Source of the DNA: Spirodela intermedia
Lineage: Eukaryota; Streptophyta; Magnoliopsida; Alismatales; Araceae
NCBI GenBank assembly: GCA_902729315.2
Contig: LR746266.1
Coordinates: 4,226,759 to 4,290,758, forward strand
DNA: 64,000 nucleotides
Direction: 5' to 3'
Within the stretch, counting starts at the first letter, position 1. Each line of letters starts with the position of its first letter. A program made the position numbers and the translations under genes. Shown piece after piece: positions 28,601 to 39,434 of the stretch. The notes beneath the pieces were generated by a model. The model was given only the letters and a program-made list of their open reading frames with translations, had not been told where the DNA came from and did not search any database.

Positions 28601-29218
28601 TGATTATTCATGAAAGCTTTTGACAAAGATCCATTCGTTCGGCCAAATCGATGATTAATGTGCAAAACTAAACGTCATTTATCGTAACATTAGATTCCAT
28701 CGCCAGAAAGATGAGACCAAGAGCAGACGCAGGAAGTACCAGATGAACAAGTGAAGTACCAGAAATGGAAAATATAAAGCCTAATTCCCGATGGCTGCAA
28801 GAGATTAGGAAGGTTTCCAAGAAAATGAATTAACTAGTAGAATGCAGAGCTCAGTCAAGAAAGAACTTTATGGGAGAAAGAAACTTACAGAGGAGAGACC
28901 AGTACCAATTGACTTTAAGCATTCCGCTTCTCCGGGAAACGGGAAGCCTGATACCGGCTGAGGAGTAACAGAAAATTCGTCGGGGGAGCATATCTCCAGA
29001 ACAACAGAAAATCGATCGCGCTTTGCAGGAGGTATGTTTGCCGGCTGATCCAGGGGAGGCGTGTCAATTGCATCCAGCACCAGATTGGATAAAGCTTGGC
29101 ATTTGGTGAGCTTCCATTCCCCGTAACTCAAAGCAGCACCCTCGAAGCGCCTCCTTTTATCAAGGGCTGCGAGCCTGTTCGCTTCGGCCCTCCTCCTCTG
29201 CTCTTCCGTGATCTCCAT
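7601..29218 (-). CDS. ZRANB3: ZRANB3-like SNF2 annealing helicase with C-terminal HNH endonuclease domain
   Basis: Complete gene read on the minus strand, ATG at 29218 and TAA at 7601. Exons (high to low): 29218-28889, 27969-27613, 26600-26468, 25315-25140, 22277-22204, 22025-21990, 21866-21776, 20074-20015, 18717-18408, 16136-15940, 15673-15572, 15334-15224, 14020-13955, 13866-13768, 13044-12948, about 12650-12477, about 12405-12293, 10831-10748, 10676-10368, 9542-9361, 9290-9188, 9040-8895, 8506-8427, 8320-8157, 7702-7601. The product is about 1,200 aa. Motif I is DEMGLGKTIQ, motif II VDESQ, motif III LLSGTPSLSR, motif V GITAGGVGLNFSAAQNV, motif VI AEDRAHRHGQ. The C-terminus has Cys clusters (CKLCQSPC, CTVCKLDC) and an HNH module (WHADHIVPVYKGG, then LCVACHSDVT). 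ZRANB3 anneals RPA-coated DNA, remodels stalled forks and nicks DNA; a nuclear replication-stress role is inferred. Joins around 12948-12293 are uncertain. Confidence 0.93.
10145..10164. repeat. (CT)n microsatellite in helicase intron
   Basis: A short uninterrupted CT tract lies in the intron between the 9542-9361 and 10676-10368 exons. Confidence 0.8.
11536..12050. repeat. Pyrimidine-rich block inside helicase intron
   Basis: About 500 bp is dominated by C and T on the plus strand, with many CCCTTC/CTCCC runs, so the pre-mRNA of the minus-strand gene is purine-rich here. Open frames in it are composition artefacts. Confidence 0.7.
14463..14773. repeat. Tandem duplication, 160-bp unit, in helicase intron
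   Basis: Two near-identical head-to-tail copies: GTCGGCCATGCT begins at 14463 and again at 14623. The rest of the unit (GACTTGATTACTCAAACG, CATATACGACAGAAAAA, CTATGGAGATTTCACAAC) recurs at the same offset. Only a few substitutions separate the copies, so the duplication is recent. Confidence 0.9.
17302..17339. repeat. Perfect hairpin, 15-bp stem, 8-nt loop
   Basis: CAAGATGCCTTAGTG at 17302-17316 is matched exactly by its reverse complement CACTAAGGCATCTTG at 17325-17339, inside a helicase intron. Confidence 0.9.
17773..17801. repeat. Perfect hairpin, 11-bp stem, 7-nt loop
   Basis: AAGTAATCTAC at 17773-17783 pairs with GTAGATTACTT at 17791-17801, about 430 bp from the preceding hairpin in the same intron. 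Confidence 0.85.
18440..18535 (-). repeat. ATC-type microsatellite encoding an acidic Asp/Gly tract in the helicase
   Basis: Imperfect CAT/ATC trinucleotide repeats on the plus strand are read on the minus strand as GAT/GAC codons. They give a run of Gly, Asp, Asn and Glu (for example DDDGDDDEDEDDDDND) within the exon 18717-18408, between the motif III and motif IV regions. The tract stays in frame with the following exon, so it is part of the protein. Confidence 0.85.
21240..21450. repeat. CT-rich block in helicase intron
   Basis: A 200-bp plus-strand pyrimidine-rich segment (TCTCTCCTCTCTCC and similar words) lies between the exons at 20074 and 21776. It resembles in composition the block at 11536-12050. 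Confidence 0.7.
22278..25139 (-). other. Largest helicase intron (2.9 kb)
   Basis: Separates the motif II exon (VDESQ) from the motif III exon (LLSGTP). No complete transposon, RNA gene or protein domain was recognised in it. An old insertion is possible around 22680-24500, but I see no terminal repeats. Confidence 0.6.
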
Positions 29219-29311
29219 CCATGCGCCTGACAAGGACGACGGAAGTGCTAGAGAAGGGACAACTGCAGGCCAGGAGAGAGAGGTTTGATCGACCAAGAAT
29301 TTTTGAAACGA

Positions 29312-29313
<2 letters not shown>

Positions 29314-29352
<39 letters not shown>
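29314..29352. repeat. (GA)n microsatellite in helicase 5' leader
   Basis: About 19 GA units begin 95 bp upstream of the helicase ATG, read as (CT)n in its sense direction. CT-rich leaders are common in plant 5' UTRs, so the tract probably lies in the transcribed leader or core promoter. Confidence 0.85.
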
Positions 29353-29357
<5 letters not shown>

Positions 29358-31502
29358 GGGATGGTCGCCTTTGCCTTGTAAGGAAGGGGCCCGCGAAATA
29401 AATAGCCCCCCATTCTAGTTCTATAACCCCAATCCCATCCTTTCGCCTTCGACACAAAAAGGCTAGTTGACGTCAATTGAAGAAAAATGGTGTATGGAAG
29501 ACTTAACATGATTTTTAAGTCATCACCAAAAAAGGAAGCCATTGATGTCAAATGGGCTTGTGAGTTGAAATTATATTTACATGCAAATGTGTAGAAATAC
29601 AAGCCAAATCTTGTTTTGATTATGCACAACATTATAGTTTTGATTTACACATTTTATCTAATCACAAATTTGAGATTTTGAATGTAATTTTTGGGTCTTG
29701 CACTTCACATGAGATGATCTACATATTTTTTGATGTTAAATATGTATTTTAAAATTATTTTAAAATTTATTAATATATATAATTTAGGTACCAAATATTT
29801 TTAAGATAGAAGTAAGAAACTAATTAAAGTTAGCTTCATTTTTCCTTTTTCTTTAGTGATAGTATTATTACATAACAAATGCTAACTATTATAAATTGGT
29901 CAGAAATTTTGTAGGCATGAGCTTTCTAAAAAGGTATCATTTTTGTTAATATAAGAAGGCCCTTTAATGTATCTTAAAACATTTTGTTCGTAGTTTTCTA
30001 GAAGTACACAAATACATACGATTTTTATTTTCTAATGAAAAATAAGAAAATAGAATTAGATTAAGATGGACCTACACTTTGAAGTGCTTTAGACTAGAGC
30101 AGGATAAAAAATCCAGCCTTTGTTTTAGACTACAACAGCCAATAAGTTAAGCTAGTTGGATTCTCATTATTAGACCCTTTTTGCCCAAATAAGTTGAGCG
30201 ACTTTTATCCAAATCTATTGGGTAATATCCAATAAACATATATAACCTAAACCCGAACAACCTATCCAATTTAAATAAATAATAATAGTTTTTGATTCAA
30301 ATAAACTCACACGTTGTCATTATAAAATTGAGTTATTTGGTTTTTGTTCGTCGTAAGCAAGTTAAATTGATGATAAATTGCCCTCACTTTTCAGTTTAAC
30401 CATAGCTTTTTTAAAATACAATTTATACATAAAAAACAAAAAACTCGCATGACTTCTCTCTCTATCTCTATCTATCTCTGTCTCATCTCAATCTCTGTCT
30501 GCCTGTCTGTCTCTCTCTCTCGACGTTATCTCAGGTGATCGCCGGGGAGGCATGGTAACCTTATTGATCAAAATGGTGGTGGGCCGGCAGGGAAATTCCT
30601 TTCTTTCCCAAAGCTGGATGGAGATGAGGGGGAGAGAGAGAGAGAGAGAGAGAGAGTGTGGAGGGAGAGAGAGGAGCTGTTCCGAGTTCAAAGACTCAAT
30701 CTTTATTCAGAAATATGTAGACTGGACCTATCGGCGTCGACCAGGCATTGCTTGGATCCTCATAAAAGACCCGTATGTAGGAATACCAACTGTGAATTTC
30801 TTGAGTGGCCATTATTAAAAATCCACATTCGGTAATACCAAGTGGGGATACCCGTTACAATTAATAGGTAGTTGGTAAGCGTGGAGGGCTTAGCTACCTT
30901 ATTTCGCCCATGCCTGGATTTATGTGGTCGGTCTGATTCCCCGGGATCCCCGCAGGTGAGACTCAGCTGCTCATCGTTGACTGTCGCTGTCTCCAAGACG
31001 CCCCCGTACGTCGACCATAGATTCGGTCGTCGTGGAAACGTCATGACGCATTTTCCATGTGTGGTTGAGAAAATCACGTGGACAATTATTTCCAGCGAAA
31101 ACACGGACTTCCCTCATAATGCATTGTTCTTCGGAGTGACCCTGATTTGCGAAGGAGAATTCTTCCAAACCCAGTTGATCAGAGCACTTGGTCAACGTTT
31201 TATAATTTTTGTCAACACGTGGCCTAATACTTCGTTCTCAAATTTAGGGAACCGTGCGTGCCGCTTCGTACGCTGAGCTTCGCACGGATTCGGGGTCAAC
31301 CTCATGCCAGTGGCGCGGATCCGCACCCCTAGATGGAACAGAAATTTGCGGGTTACACGGCTCCAGAGCTAGGCCAATTAATGCGACCATTATGAACGTG
31401 CTAAATGTGCAGATCAGCGCTCCTAAATGACCTCTCGTGGCTACAAGTACCTCCTGCATAGTCTCTACTAACTGACACCTTGAGATTTCCTTCAGTGGGA
31501 AG

Positions 31503-31571
31503 CAGGGAGAGAGAGAGAGAGAGAGAGAGAGGTAGGGGGGAGAGAGACAGAGAGAGGTAGGAGAGAGAGAT
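31503..31571 (+). repeat. (GA)n tracts in polyamine oxidase leader
   Basis: Two GA runs separated by GGTAGGGGGG end directly at the start codon (GAGAGATATG), probably within the 5' UTR. Confidence 0.8.
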
Positions 31572-34500
31572 ATGCTGTCTGCGGCAGTTCTGACGATACT
31601 CCTAGTCGCCTTCGAGGGCTATAGCGTCGCGGCGAGGTCTGAGCCACAGCCGGCGGTCATCATCGTCGGCGCCGGCATGTCCGGTATGCTGTCCGAAGAC
31701 ATACCGGAGTAGCTAACATCGCGTCATGGAACTAACATATCGTCCGACTATACGTCGCAGGCATATCGGCGGCGAAAACGCTTTCGGAGGCCGGGATTAA
31801 GAACATACTCATACTCGAGGCCACAAACCGTATCGGTGGCCGGATTCGCAAGGCTAAGTTCGCCGGGCTCAACGTGGAGATCGGTGCAAACTGGGTCGAA
31901 GGAGTCAACGGCCAGCAGATGAACCCGATATGGACCTTGGCCAATAAACTACGCCTTAGATCTTTCCGCTCAGAGTTCGGTAATATCTCATCTAATGTCT
32001 ACCAGTAAGCATCATCAGCTCCTCCTCTTCCTCCTTTTCCCGACTGTCTTCATACTTGTAGTGTTGTGAAACATCATTCTAAGACTTGTTAACTACTCAG
32101 GACTGGGTTATACGCGGCCTCTAAGGCTCAGACAGCCGTGGACAACGCCGATAAAGTTGCGGAAGCCGCATCAGAGTTCGCCAAGTCCTTGTCTCGGAGT
32201 GGACAGGATGATATCTCTGTCTCAACTTTCCAACGTCTCTCCCAAAGGTGGCCACTCTAACGTTCTCTGAACAGTGGTTTTCGATTTCGTAAAGCGGCGA
32301 CTTTTCACTCTACTCCTATTCCTTATTCCTCGACAGCGTGCCCTCGACAGCGATTGATATGGCGGTGGACTACTTTAATCACGACTACGAGTTCGCCGAG
32401 CCGCCGCGTGTGACTAGCCTTCAGAACACGGAGCTGCTCCCGACATTCGCCAACTACGGGGAAGATGTGTACTTTGTGGCTGATCAGCGGGGTTTTGAAA
32501 GCACGGTGTATCACCTGGCCTACCAGTTCCTGGCTTCCGACGGCAAGGGCACCATCATTGACCCTCGCCTCAAGCTTAATAATGTGAGTTGCTCCAAACT
32601 TCGCTCTCCTCTCTCTCTCTCTCTCTGCCTCTCCCTTCGTACTTTTAGGGCGTCGACCACGTCAAGCATACCCCCACCACGCGGGGATGGTGGTGACAGG
32701 AGAGTTGCTTCGTGAAACCATTTCGAAGTTACTTATCTCACCATAAAAAGGCTAAGTTCCGCATGCATTTAAATATAAATAAGCCTTCTATGGACGAGGG
32801 CTTCAAAACGATCTCTCATGGGTGGAATTTCGCCTTGATAGGGTCCATTCAGGACATTGGACCTTGAAACTGGACTTGTTACCCTAAAATATCTCATTGC
32901 AGATAAGATTAAATAATTCTGAAGTTTGAAATACTCTGATTTTGTCATTTTATACTATTAGTGATATCATATTCAAAAGGTAACTCGTTGTCATCCGCCA
33001 TAGGTGGTGAACCGGATAGAGCATTCACAAAGTGGGGTCACTGTTAAGACAGAGGACGATTCGACTTATACCGCTGATTATGTGATGGTTTCTGCCAGCG
33101 TCGGCGTCCTTCAGACTAATCTCATTAAGTTCCAACCAGATTTACCTGTAAGTTTTCTTTTTCTACTTTCACACGCACACAAATATGGAGGGGAAGGGGA
33201 GGAGGAAGAGAGGGAGAGAGAGGGAGTGAGAGAGAGAGAGAGAATTTGTTGCTAAATGAAAGAACAACAGTTATACCAAATAGGAATCGGATTTGCGTTT
33301 AATCTTTTCTGAGGGTTTAATCTATCAGTTCAACAGGGGAGGGAGAGAGAGACAGGGGAGAAGGAGAGAGAGAGAGGCAGGGGAGGGGGAGGGAGAGACA
33401 GGGGAGGGGGAGGGAGAGACAGGGGAGGGGGAGAGAGAGACAGGGGAGGGAGAGAGAGAGACAGGGGAGAAGGAGAGAGAGACAGGGGAGAAGGAGAGAG
33501 AGAGACAGGGGAGAGGGAGAGAGAGAGACAGGGGAGGGGGAGAGAGAGACAGGGGAGAGGGAGAGAGAGATGGGGGGGGGGGAGAGGGAGGAAGGGAGAG
33601 GGTGGATTTGTTGATAAACGAAAGAGCTACACTTCTATCCAATAAGAATCGAATTTGCGCTTAATCTTTTTGGCGGGTTTATTTTTCATATGGCTGAATA
33701 ATCTGTGGCTTCCAGACGTGGAAGATCCTTGCCATCTATCAGTTCAACATGGCAGTGTACACCAAGATCTTCGTCAACTTCCCTTCCAAGTTCTGGCCCA
33801 GTGGTAATGGAACAGAGTTCTTCCTCTATGCAAGTGAGAGGAGGGGTTACTATCCAGTCTGGCAGGTATCGACCTGACCTTTCTCTCAGATGATAGGCAT
33901 CCATAGATGCATACGTATGTTTCATGTATGGTAGAAGCGAAATGGAGCTAATCTATTGTTTCTGTGGCTGCAGCAATTCGAATCTCAGTACCCCGGAGCC
34001 AACGTCCTCCTCGTGACGGTCACCGATGAGGAGTCGAGAAGGATCGAGCAGCAGCCGGATTCAGTGACGAAGGCTGAAATCATGGAGGTATTGAGGAACA
34101 TGTTCGGAAAGAATATACCTGAGGCCACAGACATACTCGTCCCGAGGTGGTGGTCTGACCGGTTCTACAAAGGAACATTCTCAAATTGGCCGATTGGAGT
34201 CAGCAGATACAAATACGATCAGATCAGGGTATCTTCTCATTTTCTCCTAAGGATATATTGAATTGTATGGTAAAAAATTATCCAATTATTTTTCGGAAGC
34301 AGCTGGGATGATTCAGCTCCTTCTTCTTGTCTTATTTCAATAATGGGAAAAGGCTCCTGTGGGAAGGGTTTACTTCACCGGCGAGCACACAAGCCAGCAT
34401 TACAATGGATATGTCCACGGCGCCTATCTCTCAGGTTTCTATATAATGAGTTATTTCCAGATTATATGCACACGTCTTCGTTACGGTTTATTGTTTTGCC

Positions 34501-34610
34501 TTCTCGGTGATGACTGGAACCCATTTTCCTTAGGTGTGGATTCTGCGTTGATATTGATTGGCTGCACCAAGTATGGATCCTGCGACGTGGAAACGGATAC
34601 CAAGGCCTAG
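31572..34610 (+). CDS. PAO: Secreted FAD-dependent polyamine oxidase (terminal-catabolism type)
   Basis: Nine exons: 31572-31683, 31761-32004, 32101-32247, 32337-32583, 33004-33147, 33716-33865, 33974-34228, 34353-34434, 34534-34610. All joins keep frame and give 485 aa ending TAG. Residues 1-21 form a hydrophobic signal peptide. The FAD dinucleotide fold follows as [10 protein letters not shown] (residues 29-38) with [20 protein letters not shown], the FPSKFWPSG segment (its Lys, about residue 323, matches the active-site Lys300 of maize PAO) and the FAD-contacting [20 protein letters not shown] complete the family signature. The closest recalled relative is maize apoplastic PAO, which oxidises spermine and spermidine to an aminoaldehyde, 1,3-diaminopropane and H2O2 in the cell wall. 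Length is normal. No peroxisomal SKL-type tail is present, in line with secretion. The promoter region faces that of the helicase gene. Confidence 0.93.
33244..33680. repeat. GA/GGGGA minisatellite with duplicated flanks in PAO intron 5
   Basis: A purine-only minisatellite (about 33338-33600, words like GAGACAGGGGAGGGGGAG) is flanked by two copies of a 70-bp segment. Copy one is 33244-33316 (TTTGTTGCTAAATGAAAGA through AATCTTTTCTGAGGGTTTA), copy two 33606-33680. A GA block also precedes copy one (33187-33243), so intron 5 looks like a tandem duplication with later repeat growth. Confidence 0.85.
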
Positions 34611-36695
34611 CGTTCTACAATTGTCACATCCTTCTCCCTCCATTTGTTGGTGCTGCATATTATCTCCATCTACACCCCTATACAGCAATCGTCCGAGTGC
34701 CTGTGCAACAAGTTGTGCATGTGATATCCACTTGACCCACAATGGAGATGAACCTATCTAATTTCTCTGCTTGTAATACAAGCCCATTGGAAGGTGAGTC
34801 CTAGTTGCTTTCTTGTCTCGTATGCTTTCAAAAAGTTATAATCTTCACAATGCTTTGTATTCAATAAGTGACTTTATTTTTGTTATCTGGAACAGTTGTT
34901 ATTGTATAGTTGACATTAGATACATTAATATTAATTATGCAACCGTACCAAGAAATATAAAATATTTGTCTGCCTTATAAAATGGAAACATACAAACAAT
35001 TATCTCTAGACACAAAATAAAAGAATTTTTTTGCCACAAATTAATATGGAAGAGTGTGTCTGATCCTCTCCCTTTTCAATTTATTTCCACCTGAACGTCT
35101 CTCTCTCTCTCTCTCACGCACACACACACACACAGAAATTTAAGTCATGTTTAGCTTTATTCATGTATACATATCTAGTGATAAGCTTTGAGTGCCATGG
35201 TATATCTTGATGCCCTATGCCTTGTCCATCTTCTTATAGAACATTAATATCTATTCATACCTATCACCAGTCACTAGTATATCCTACCCCTTTCACTCCC
35301 TTTCTTCATCTCTCTCTCTGCAGATCGATTTGGAGGAATCTACTATATTGTGGGGTTCTTTGTGATGGAGCGGAGAGAGGTGAAAGTCTTAGCAGGGTGA
35401 AGTCTACAGCAAATAGGTGAAGTTTTTTAATGTCTTGATACTAAAATAGTGTGAAATAAAGAAGTACAAAATGACCAATGGGACTTTATACTCCTATAAG
35501 CTATTGAACGCAATGTCCCAAGGTGTGAGATAAATATTTTTATTTTAAGAAGCTGTCCAAATAGCAATATCTTGTACATATTTAAATTTTTTTAACACAA
35601 AATGGTTGATTAGACTAGGGAGACCTTGTAGATATTAATGAGCCATCCAATATTTTGTATATTGGAATCCCAATAACTATTACCTAAATTTTTATTCTTA
35701 TTGAAAAAAATGGATATACTTTCAAATGATTTATATTTTATATTGTTGGTTAAAAACCATTGTGAATTGACAAGTATTGATCTCTACTACAACACAGGTA
35801 TGACAAATTTGAACCTATAACTATTCTAATTATTGACGCTTAAACTATTCAAGTCATAACAAGTTGCCTATTTTATACCTTTCACCCTTAGCATGTAGGT
35901 GTAGACCACTATTTTACATAGATACACACACTCACACAACTTGTTCAGCCTTATTCAACTTGATCTTTGCTTTACTTAAGTGTCACACAACTTGGTGAAA
36001 TATTTTATAGGAGATTATGCCATCAAGAGGGAGAGTGAATTAATATTACTATAATTTAATTCTAACTTAATTCTTCTTTTTTTGCTAGCAAATCTGGATG
36101 GTAAGATGTTTCACTCTACATTATTGTGGTTTGGTCAGCAAACCTCTAATACCCTCAAGATCCTTGATTTGAGGACAAGCATCGTGCAATTGTGTTAGAT
36201 CTTTATTATGAATCATCCTTTCCTCTTTTAGTATAATTTTTCTCACCCATCATATTGCTATAAATGACTTTGGTGTTGGCACATGTAGTGTGCTTTGACA
36301 CCTACAATGAAAAATTAATTTATAAATTATTGATGAATGAGTTGATTCATAATTTATCTATATATACATCATGATCGTTTTCATCATGTATAAATTTAAT
36401 TATCAAATATTCAAATTATATATTGACAACACTCTTTGTAATCTATGGCTAACAACAAATTCAATGAGTCATGCTATTGAGATATTCTTTATATTAAAGT
36501 ATGCAGTGTAAAATTCATTGATTATAAGAACAACATAATAAGTGTTGAAATATGTTACGAAGTTTCATGAATATTGTTAAAAATTGAAGTAACTAGTGAT
36601 ATTTGAATGTAATACTTGAGTAATGTGAAGAATGAAGTGTCAATGTAAAATTGTCTAAAATATCGAAAATATATTACGACAAAAAATGAAGTATG
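34611..36695. other. Intergenic AT-rich region downstream of polyamine oxidase
   Basis: Contains the PAO 3' UTR and then AT-rich DNA. A compound CT then CA microsatellite lies at about 35099-35134. No further gene is recognised; small open frames at 35217-35420 and similar are not supported. Confidence 0.6.
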
Positions 36696-37672
36696 TGACA
36701 TAACTTAATCGTTGTATAATAAATCACACAAATTTAAAATTTATAAAACTAGAAAATACCAATTTTTAAATATTTAGAAGTATTTTTGAACAAATATATT
36801 AATTATAATTCAATAAAATTCTAAAAATAGTGAAAAAAATTAGGTCAATCACAAAGATGTAATATATTATGAAGTAATATTTCATAATTTTTCTCAAAGA
36901 ATATAGTTTTTTATATATTTTAGACTAAATAATAAAAATAAATTATATTTAAAATTTATAGAAAAAGGAAATAAAAGGTACGGACGTCAGGATGATGTTA
37001 GTGCACAACCAATGTGAATCGGGTGAAAATAAAGTTATATTTGGTGATTCTTACGTAAGCAATTACATACGATTTAATTGGTCAAATTAAAATTTAGAAA
37101 AACTAAAATAATTGTAATTGAATGAAAAATAATTTAGAAAGTAAAAATCACATAAATTATCACCAAATGAAGTAAGAATTAAGTTGAAAGTAGAAAATAC
37201 AGAGTTCTGACCTCGTAATAGTGATCACTGAAATTTTATGTGGTTAGGAGGGTCATCAAATGATGCCCATGGCTTTAAAGGCTCTCCTTAGATATAGAAA
37301 AATTAGGTATTTGTTAGATCTCCTAAGTTCAAAAAATGATAGTGGAAGTCAAACTAATTAAAAACTAAGAAAAATAGAGTTCTAACATCGTGGCAATAAT
37401 GTGTCAATGATGCACCAGAATCTTGAGTATTCAAGAGGATTGTCATGTAGTGTCCATGACCTCAAAGGCTCTCCTTATTCTCTATATCTTCTAGCAAAGT
37501 CTAGAGATTAATAAAATAGGTCGTCAAATTATCTCTGATAGTTGTCACTCGAGGGAACAGAAAAATGGTGACTTTGCAGCTCTATAGTGACTATCACTCG
37601 ATAGAGAGGAGCTGAGTGAAGGTGAGGTGCATATTAAGGAGCTTCATCCTCAAGTTCGAACAATAAGAGGAG
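36696..37672 (-). mobile_element. Old LTR copy H, 3'-terminal segment (split by solo LTR A)
   Basis: Begins TGACATAACTTAATCG, a decayed form of the TGACGTGACTCAGTCG end seen in the younger copies (the LTR 3' end on the minus strand). It runs through a degraded LTR body to AAGAGGAG, where copy A is inserted. The remainder of H resumes at 39440. Many CpG sites are TpG/CpA here, marking it as old. Confidence 0.85.
37668..37672. repeat. Target-site duplication AGGAG (left) of solo LTR A
   Basis: AGGAG at 37668-37672 is repeated at 39435-39439. Removing one copy plus the LTR restores the continuous sequence seen in other family members at the same point. Confidence 0.95.
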
Positions 37673-38171
37673 TGACGTGACTCAGTCATTGTATATTAAA
37701 TCACGCAAATATAAAATTTATAAAACTAGAAAATACGAATTTTCAGATATTTAGAAGTATTTCTAAATAAATATATCAATTATAATTCAATAAAAATTCC
37801 AAAAATAGCGGTAATTTTCCAGGTCGATCACAGGGATGTAATATAATATCTGGTAATTATTCAGAATTTTTCTCAATGAGTACGATTTTCTTACGAATTT
37901 TATACTATGAAATAAAAAGGAAATATATTTAAAATTCACAAAAAAAGAGAGGAAATAAGGGTGCGGACGTCAGGATGACGTCAGCGCCCGGCGAACGCGA
38001 ATCAGGCGGAAACAGAGTTCCGCCCGGCGATTCTTACGTAGGCGATTACAGACGACTCAATTAATCAAATTAAGATCTGTAAAATCCGGAAGAATCGTAA
38101 TTGAACGAAGTATACTTTGGTAAATAAAAATCAACAAAGTATCACTAAATGAAGCGTAAATTAAATTGAAA

Positions 38172-38459
38172 GCAGGAAAACAGAGTTCCGGCGTCGCGAC
38201 GGCGATGCGTCGACGATGCACCGGAATCCTGAGCGTTCGGGAGGATCCTCGTGCAGTGTCCACGGCCTCGAAGGCTCTCCTTGGACAAAGACGACTTGGG
38301 CAATCTCTAGATAAAGCAGGAAAACAGAGTTCCGGCGTCGCGACGGCGACGCGTCGGCGATGCACCGGAATCCTGAGCGTTCGGGAGGGTCGTCGTGCAG
38401 TGTCCACGGCCTCGAAGGCTCTCCTTGGACAAAGACGACGTGGGCAATCTCTAGATCTT
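38172..38459. repeat. 144-bp tandem duplication inside LTR A
   Basis: The unit from GCAGGAAAACAGAG to GGGCAATCTCTAGAT occurs twice with a period of 144 bp and a few substitutions. LTRs B and D have one copy; G has two. Confidence 0.92.
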
Positions 38460-38972
38460 CTCGCGAAGTCTAGAGACCAATGAAGTGGGTCGTCGAATCG
38501 TCTCCGGCGGCTGTCACCCGGCGGAGCGGAAAAACGGCGACTTTGCGGCTCTCCGGCGGCTGTCACCCGACGGAGAGGGGCTGGATGGAGGTGAGGCGCG
38601 TGTTAGGGAGCTTCATCCTCAGGTCCGCGCAGCAAGAGGAGGCTCTTCATCGCATCTGGTACGCTCTCAGGAGGTGGCGACTGGTCTCCGGCGGATCGTC
38701 CTCTTCCCGACGACGGCTTGTTCGTCGATCAATCGGAGATGATTTACTCGATGGATTGCGATCCTTTTATCGCGAATCGTTCAGAAATTTTAGTAGCAAT
38801 GCTCCGCGAATCGCGTTGACGAGATTTTCGCCGATGATCCAGCGATTCCGGTTGCTTAATCCTTCACCGGCGATCTGCAGGAAAGTCGCGATAATCAGTT
38901 AAAAATATATGAATTTTGACTCTGGGAGGATTCGAACCCGCGGCGGTCGCCCGCGCCTTACAAGGTGGATTT

Positions 38973-39015
38973 AGTCCCACATTGGTTGTGCGCGGATTAT
39001 TCGGGCGAATATATA
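38973..39015 (+). promoter_or_regulatory. snRNA-type USE + TATA module, LTR A (antisense to LTR)
   Basis: USE variant AGTCCCACATTG at 38973-38984, 25-nt spacer, TATATA at 39010-39015. The plant snRNA USE consensus is RTCCCACATCG; one base differs here. Confidence 0.7.
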
Positions 39016-39038
39016 ATAAAGTTAACTTTCTAGGCAAA

Positions 39039-39222
39039 GTCCTCTCGCGTGTACGACCACTCCTTGCCCCACAGCCGGCTGACACCGGTGACGTGGAAGG
39101 GGAGTGGCGCACACGTGCCCCTATCGATCTAAGCAAGCCGCTCGAGCCCCTGCTCGCGGCTACTCCCCGACTGCGCTTCCGACCCGCTTGCGGGCCCGGC
39201 TGGCCGGCGGATCCCCCATTTT
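39039..39222 (+). ncRNA. Candidate Pol III-type antisense LTR RNA, copy A
   Basis: Begins at GTCCTCTC, 29 nt after the first T of the TATA box, and runs about 184 nt of GC-rich sequence to TTTT (39219-39222), followed by TTTTT at 39229. CCACTCC and GGAGTGG segments about 45 nt apart can pair. Expression is unproven. Confidence 0.35.
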
Positions 39223-39434
39223 GCAATATTTTTATTTTTATTTCTTGTTCTTCATTTATCTCAAAACTAAGACTGTAAAAATCGTATAAAATCACATAAT
39301 TACCCAAAAATTCACGTTAATCAACTGAAAACCACTTTTCATGCTTTAACACAAATATAAGTCTATTTATCATGAGTTAAGGCTAAAACTATATTATTTA
39401 CTAATTATTAACTCATGATAATGAAGACTTATCA

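Larger units (their letters stand above)
29219..31571. other. Divergent promoter region between helicase and polyamine oxidase genes
   Basis: This 2.35 kb lies between two divergent start codons. It contains a CT tract (about 30455-30521) and a GA tract (about 30613-30675) in inverted arrangement. Closer to the oxidase are W-box-like words (GTTGACTG near 30976, GGTCAACG near 31191) and CACGTG/ACACGTGG G-box-like words near 31076 and 31214. These are short motifs and are only suggestive of stress or defence control. Confidence 0.6.
37673..39434 (-). mobile_element. Solo LTR A (young), 1,762 bp, inserted in LTR H
   Basis: Starts TGACGTGACTCAGTC and ends AAGACTTATCA (TG...CA), orientation minus relative to element G. 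Bounded by the AGGAG target duplication, with no internal region, hence a solo LTR from LTR-LTR recombination. It carries an internal 144-bp tandem duplication (GCAGGAAAACAGAG at 38172 and 38316) shared only with G. It is GC- and CpG-rich in the middle. Open frames on both strands reflect this composition. Confidence 0.95.

Noticed and set aside
33293-33664. Open frames through the GA minisatellite of PAO intron 5
   Set aside because: Pure low-complexity translation (Gly/Glu/Arg or Ser/Pro/Leu) inside a well-defined intron.
34359-34610. A single 83-aa open frame as the C-terminus of the oxidase
   Set aside because: Reading straight through includes intron 34435-34533; splicing at CTCTCAG|GTTT and TTCCTTAG|GTGT restores the family C-terminus.
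38057-38566. 169-aa Arg-rich open frame in LTR A, with a related frame at 59137-59646 in G and shorter versions in B and D
   Set aside because: It lies in the CpG-rich LTR core, includes the 144-bp tandem duplication twice, has no recognisable domain, and long frames are open on both strands there. Similarity among copies follows from shared LTR ancestry.
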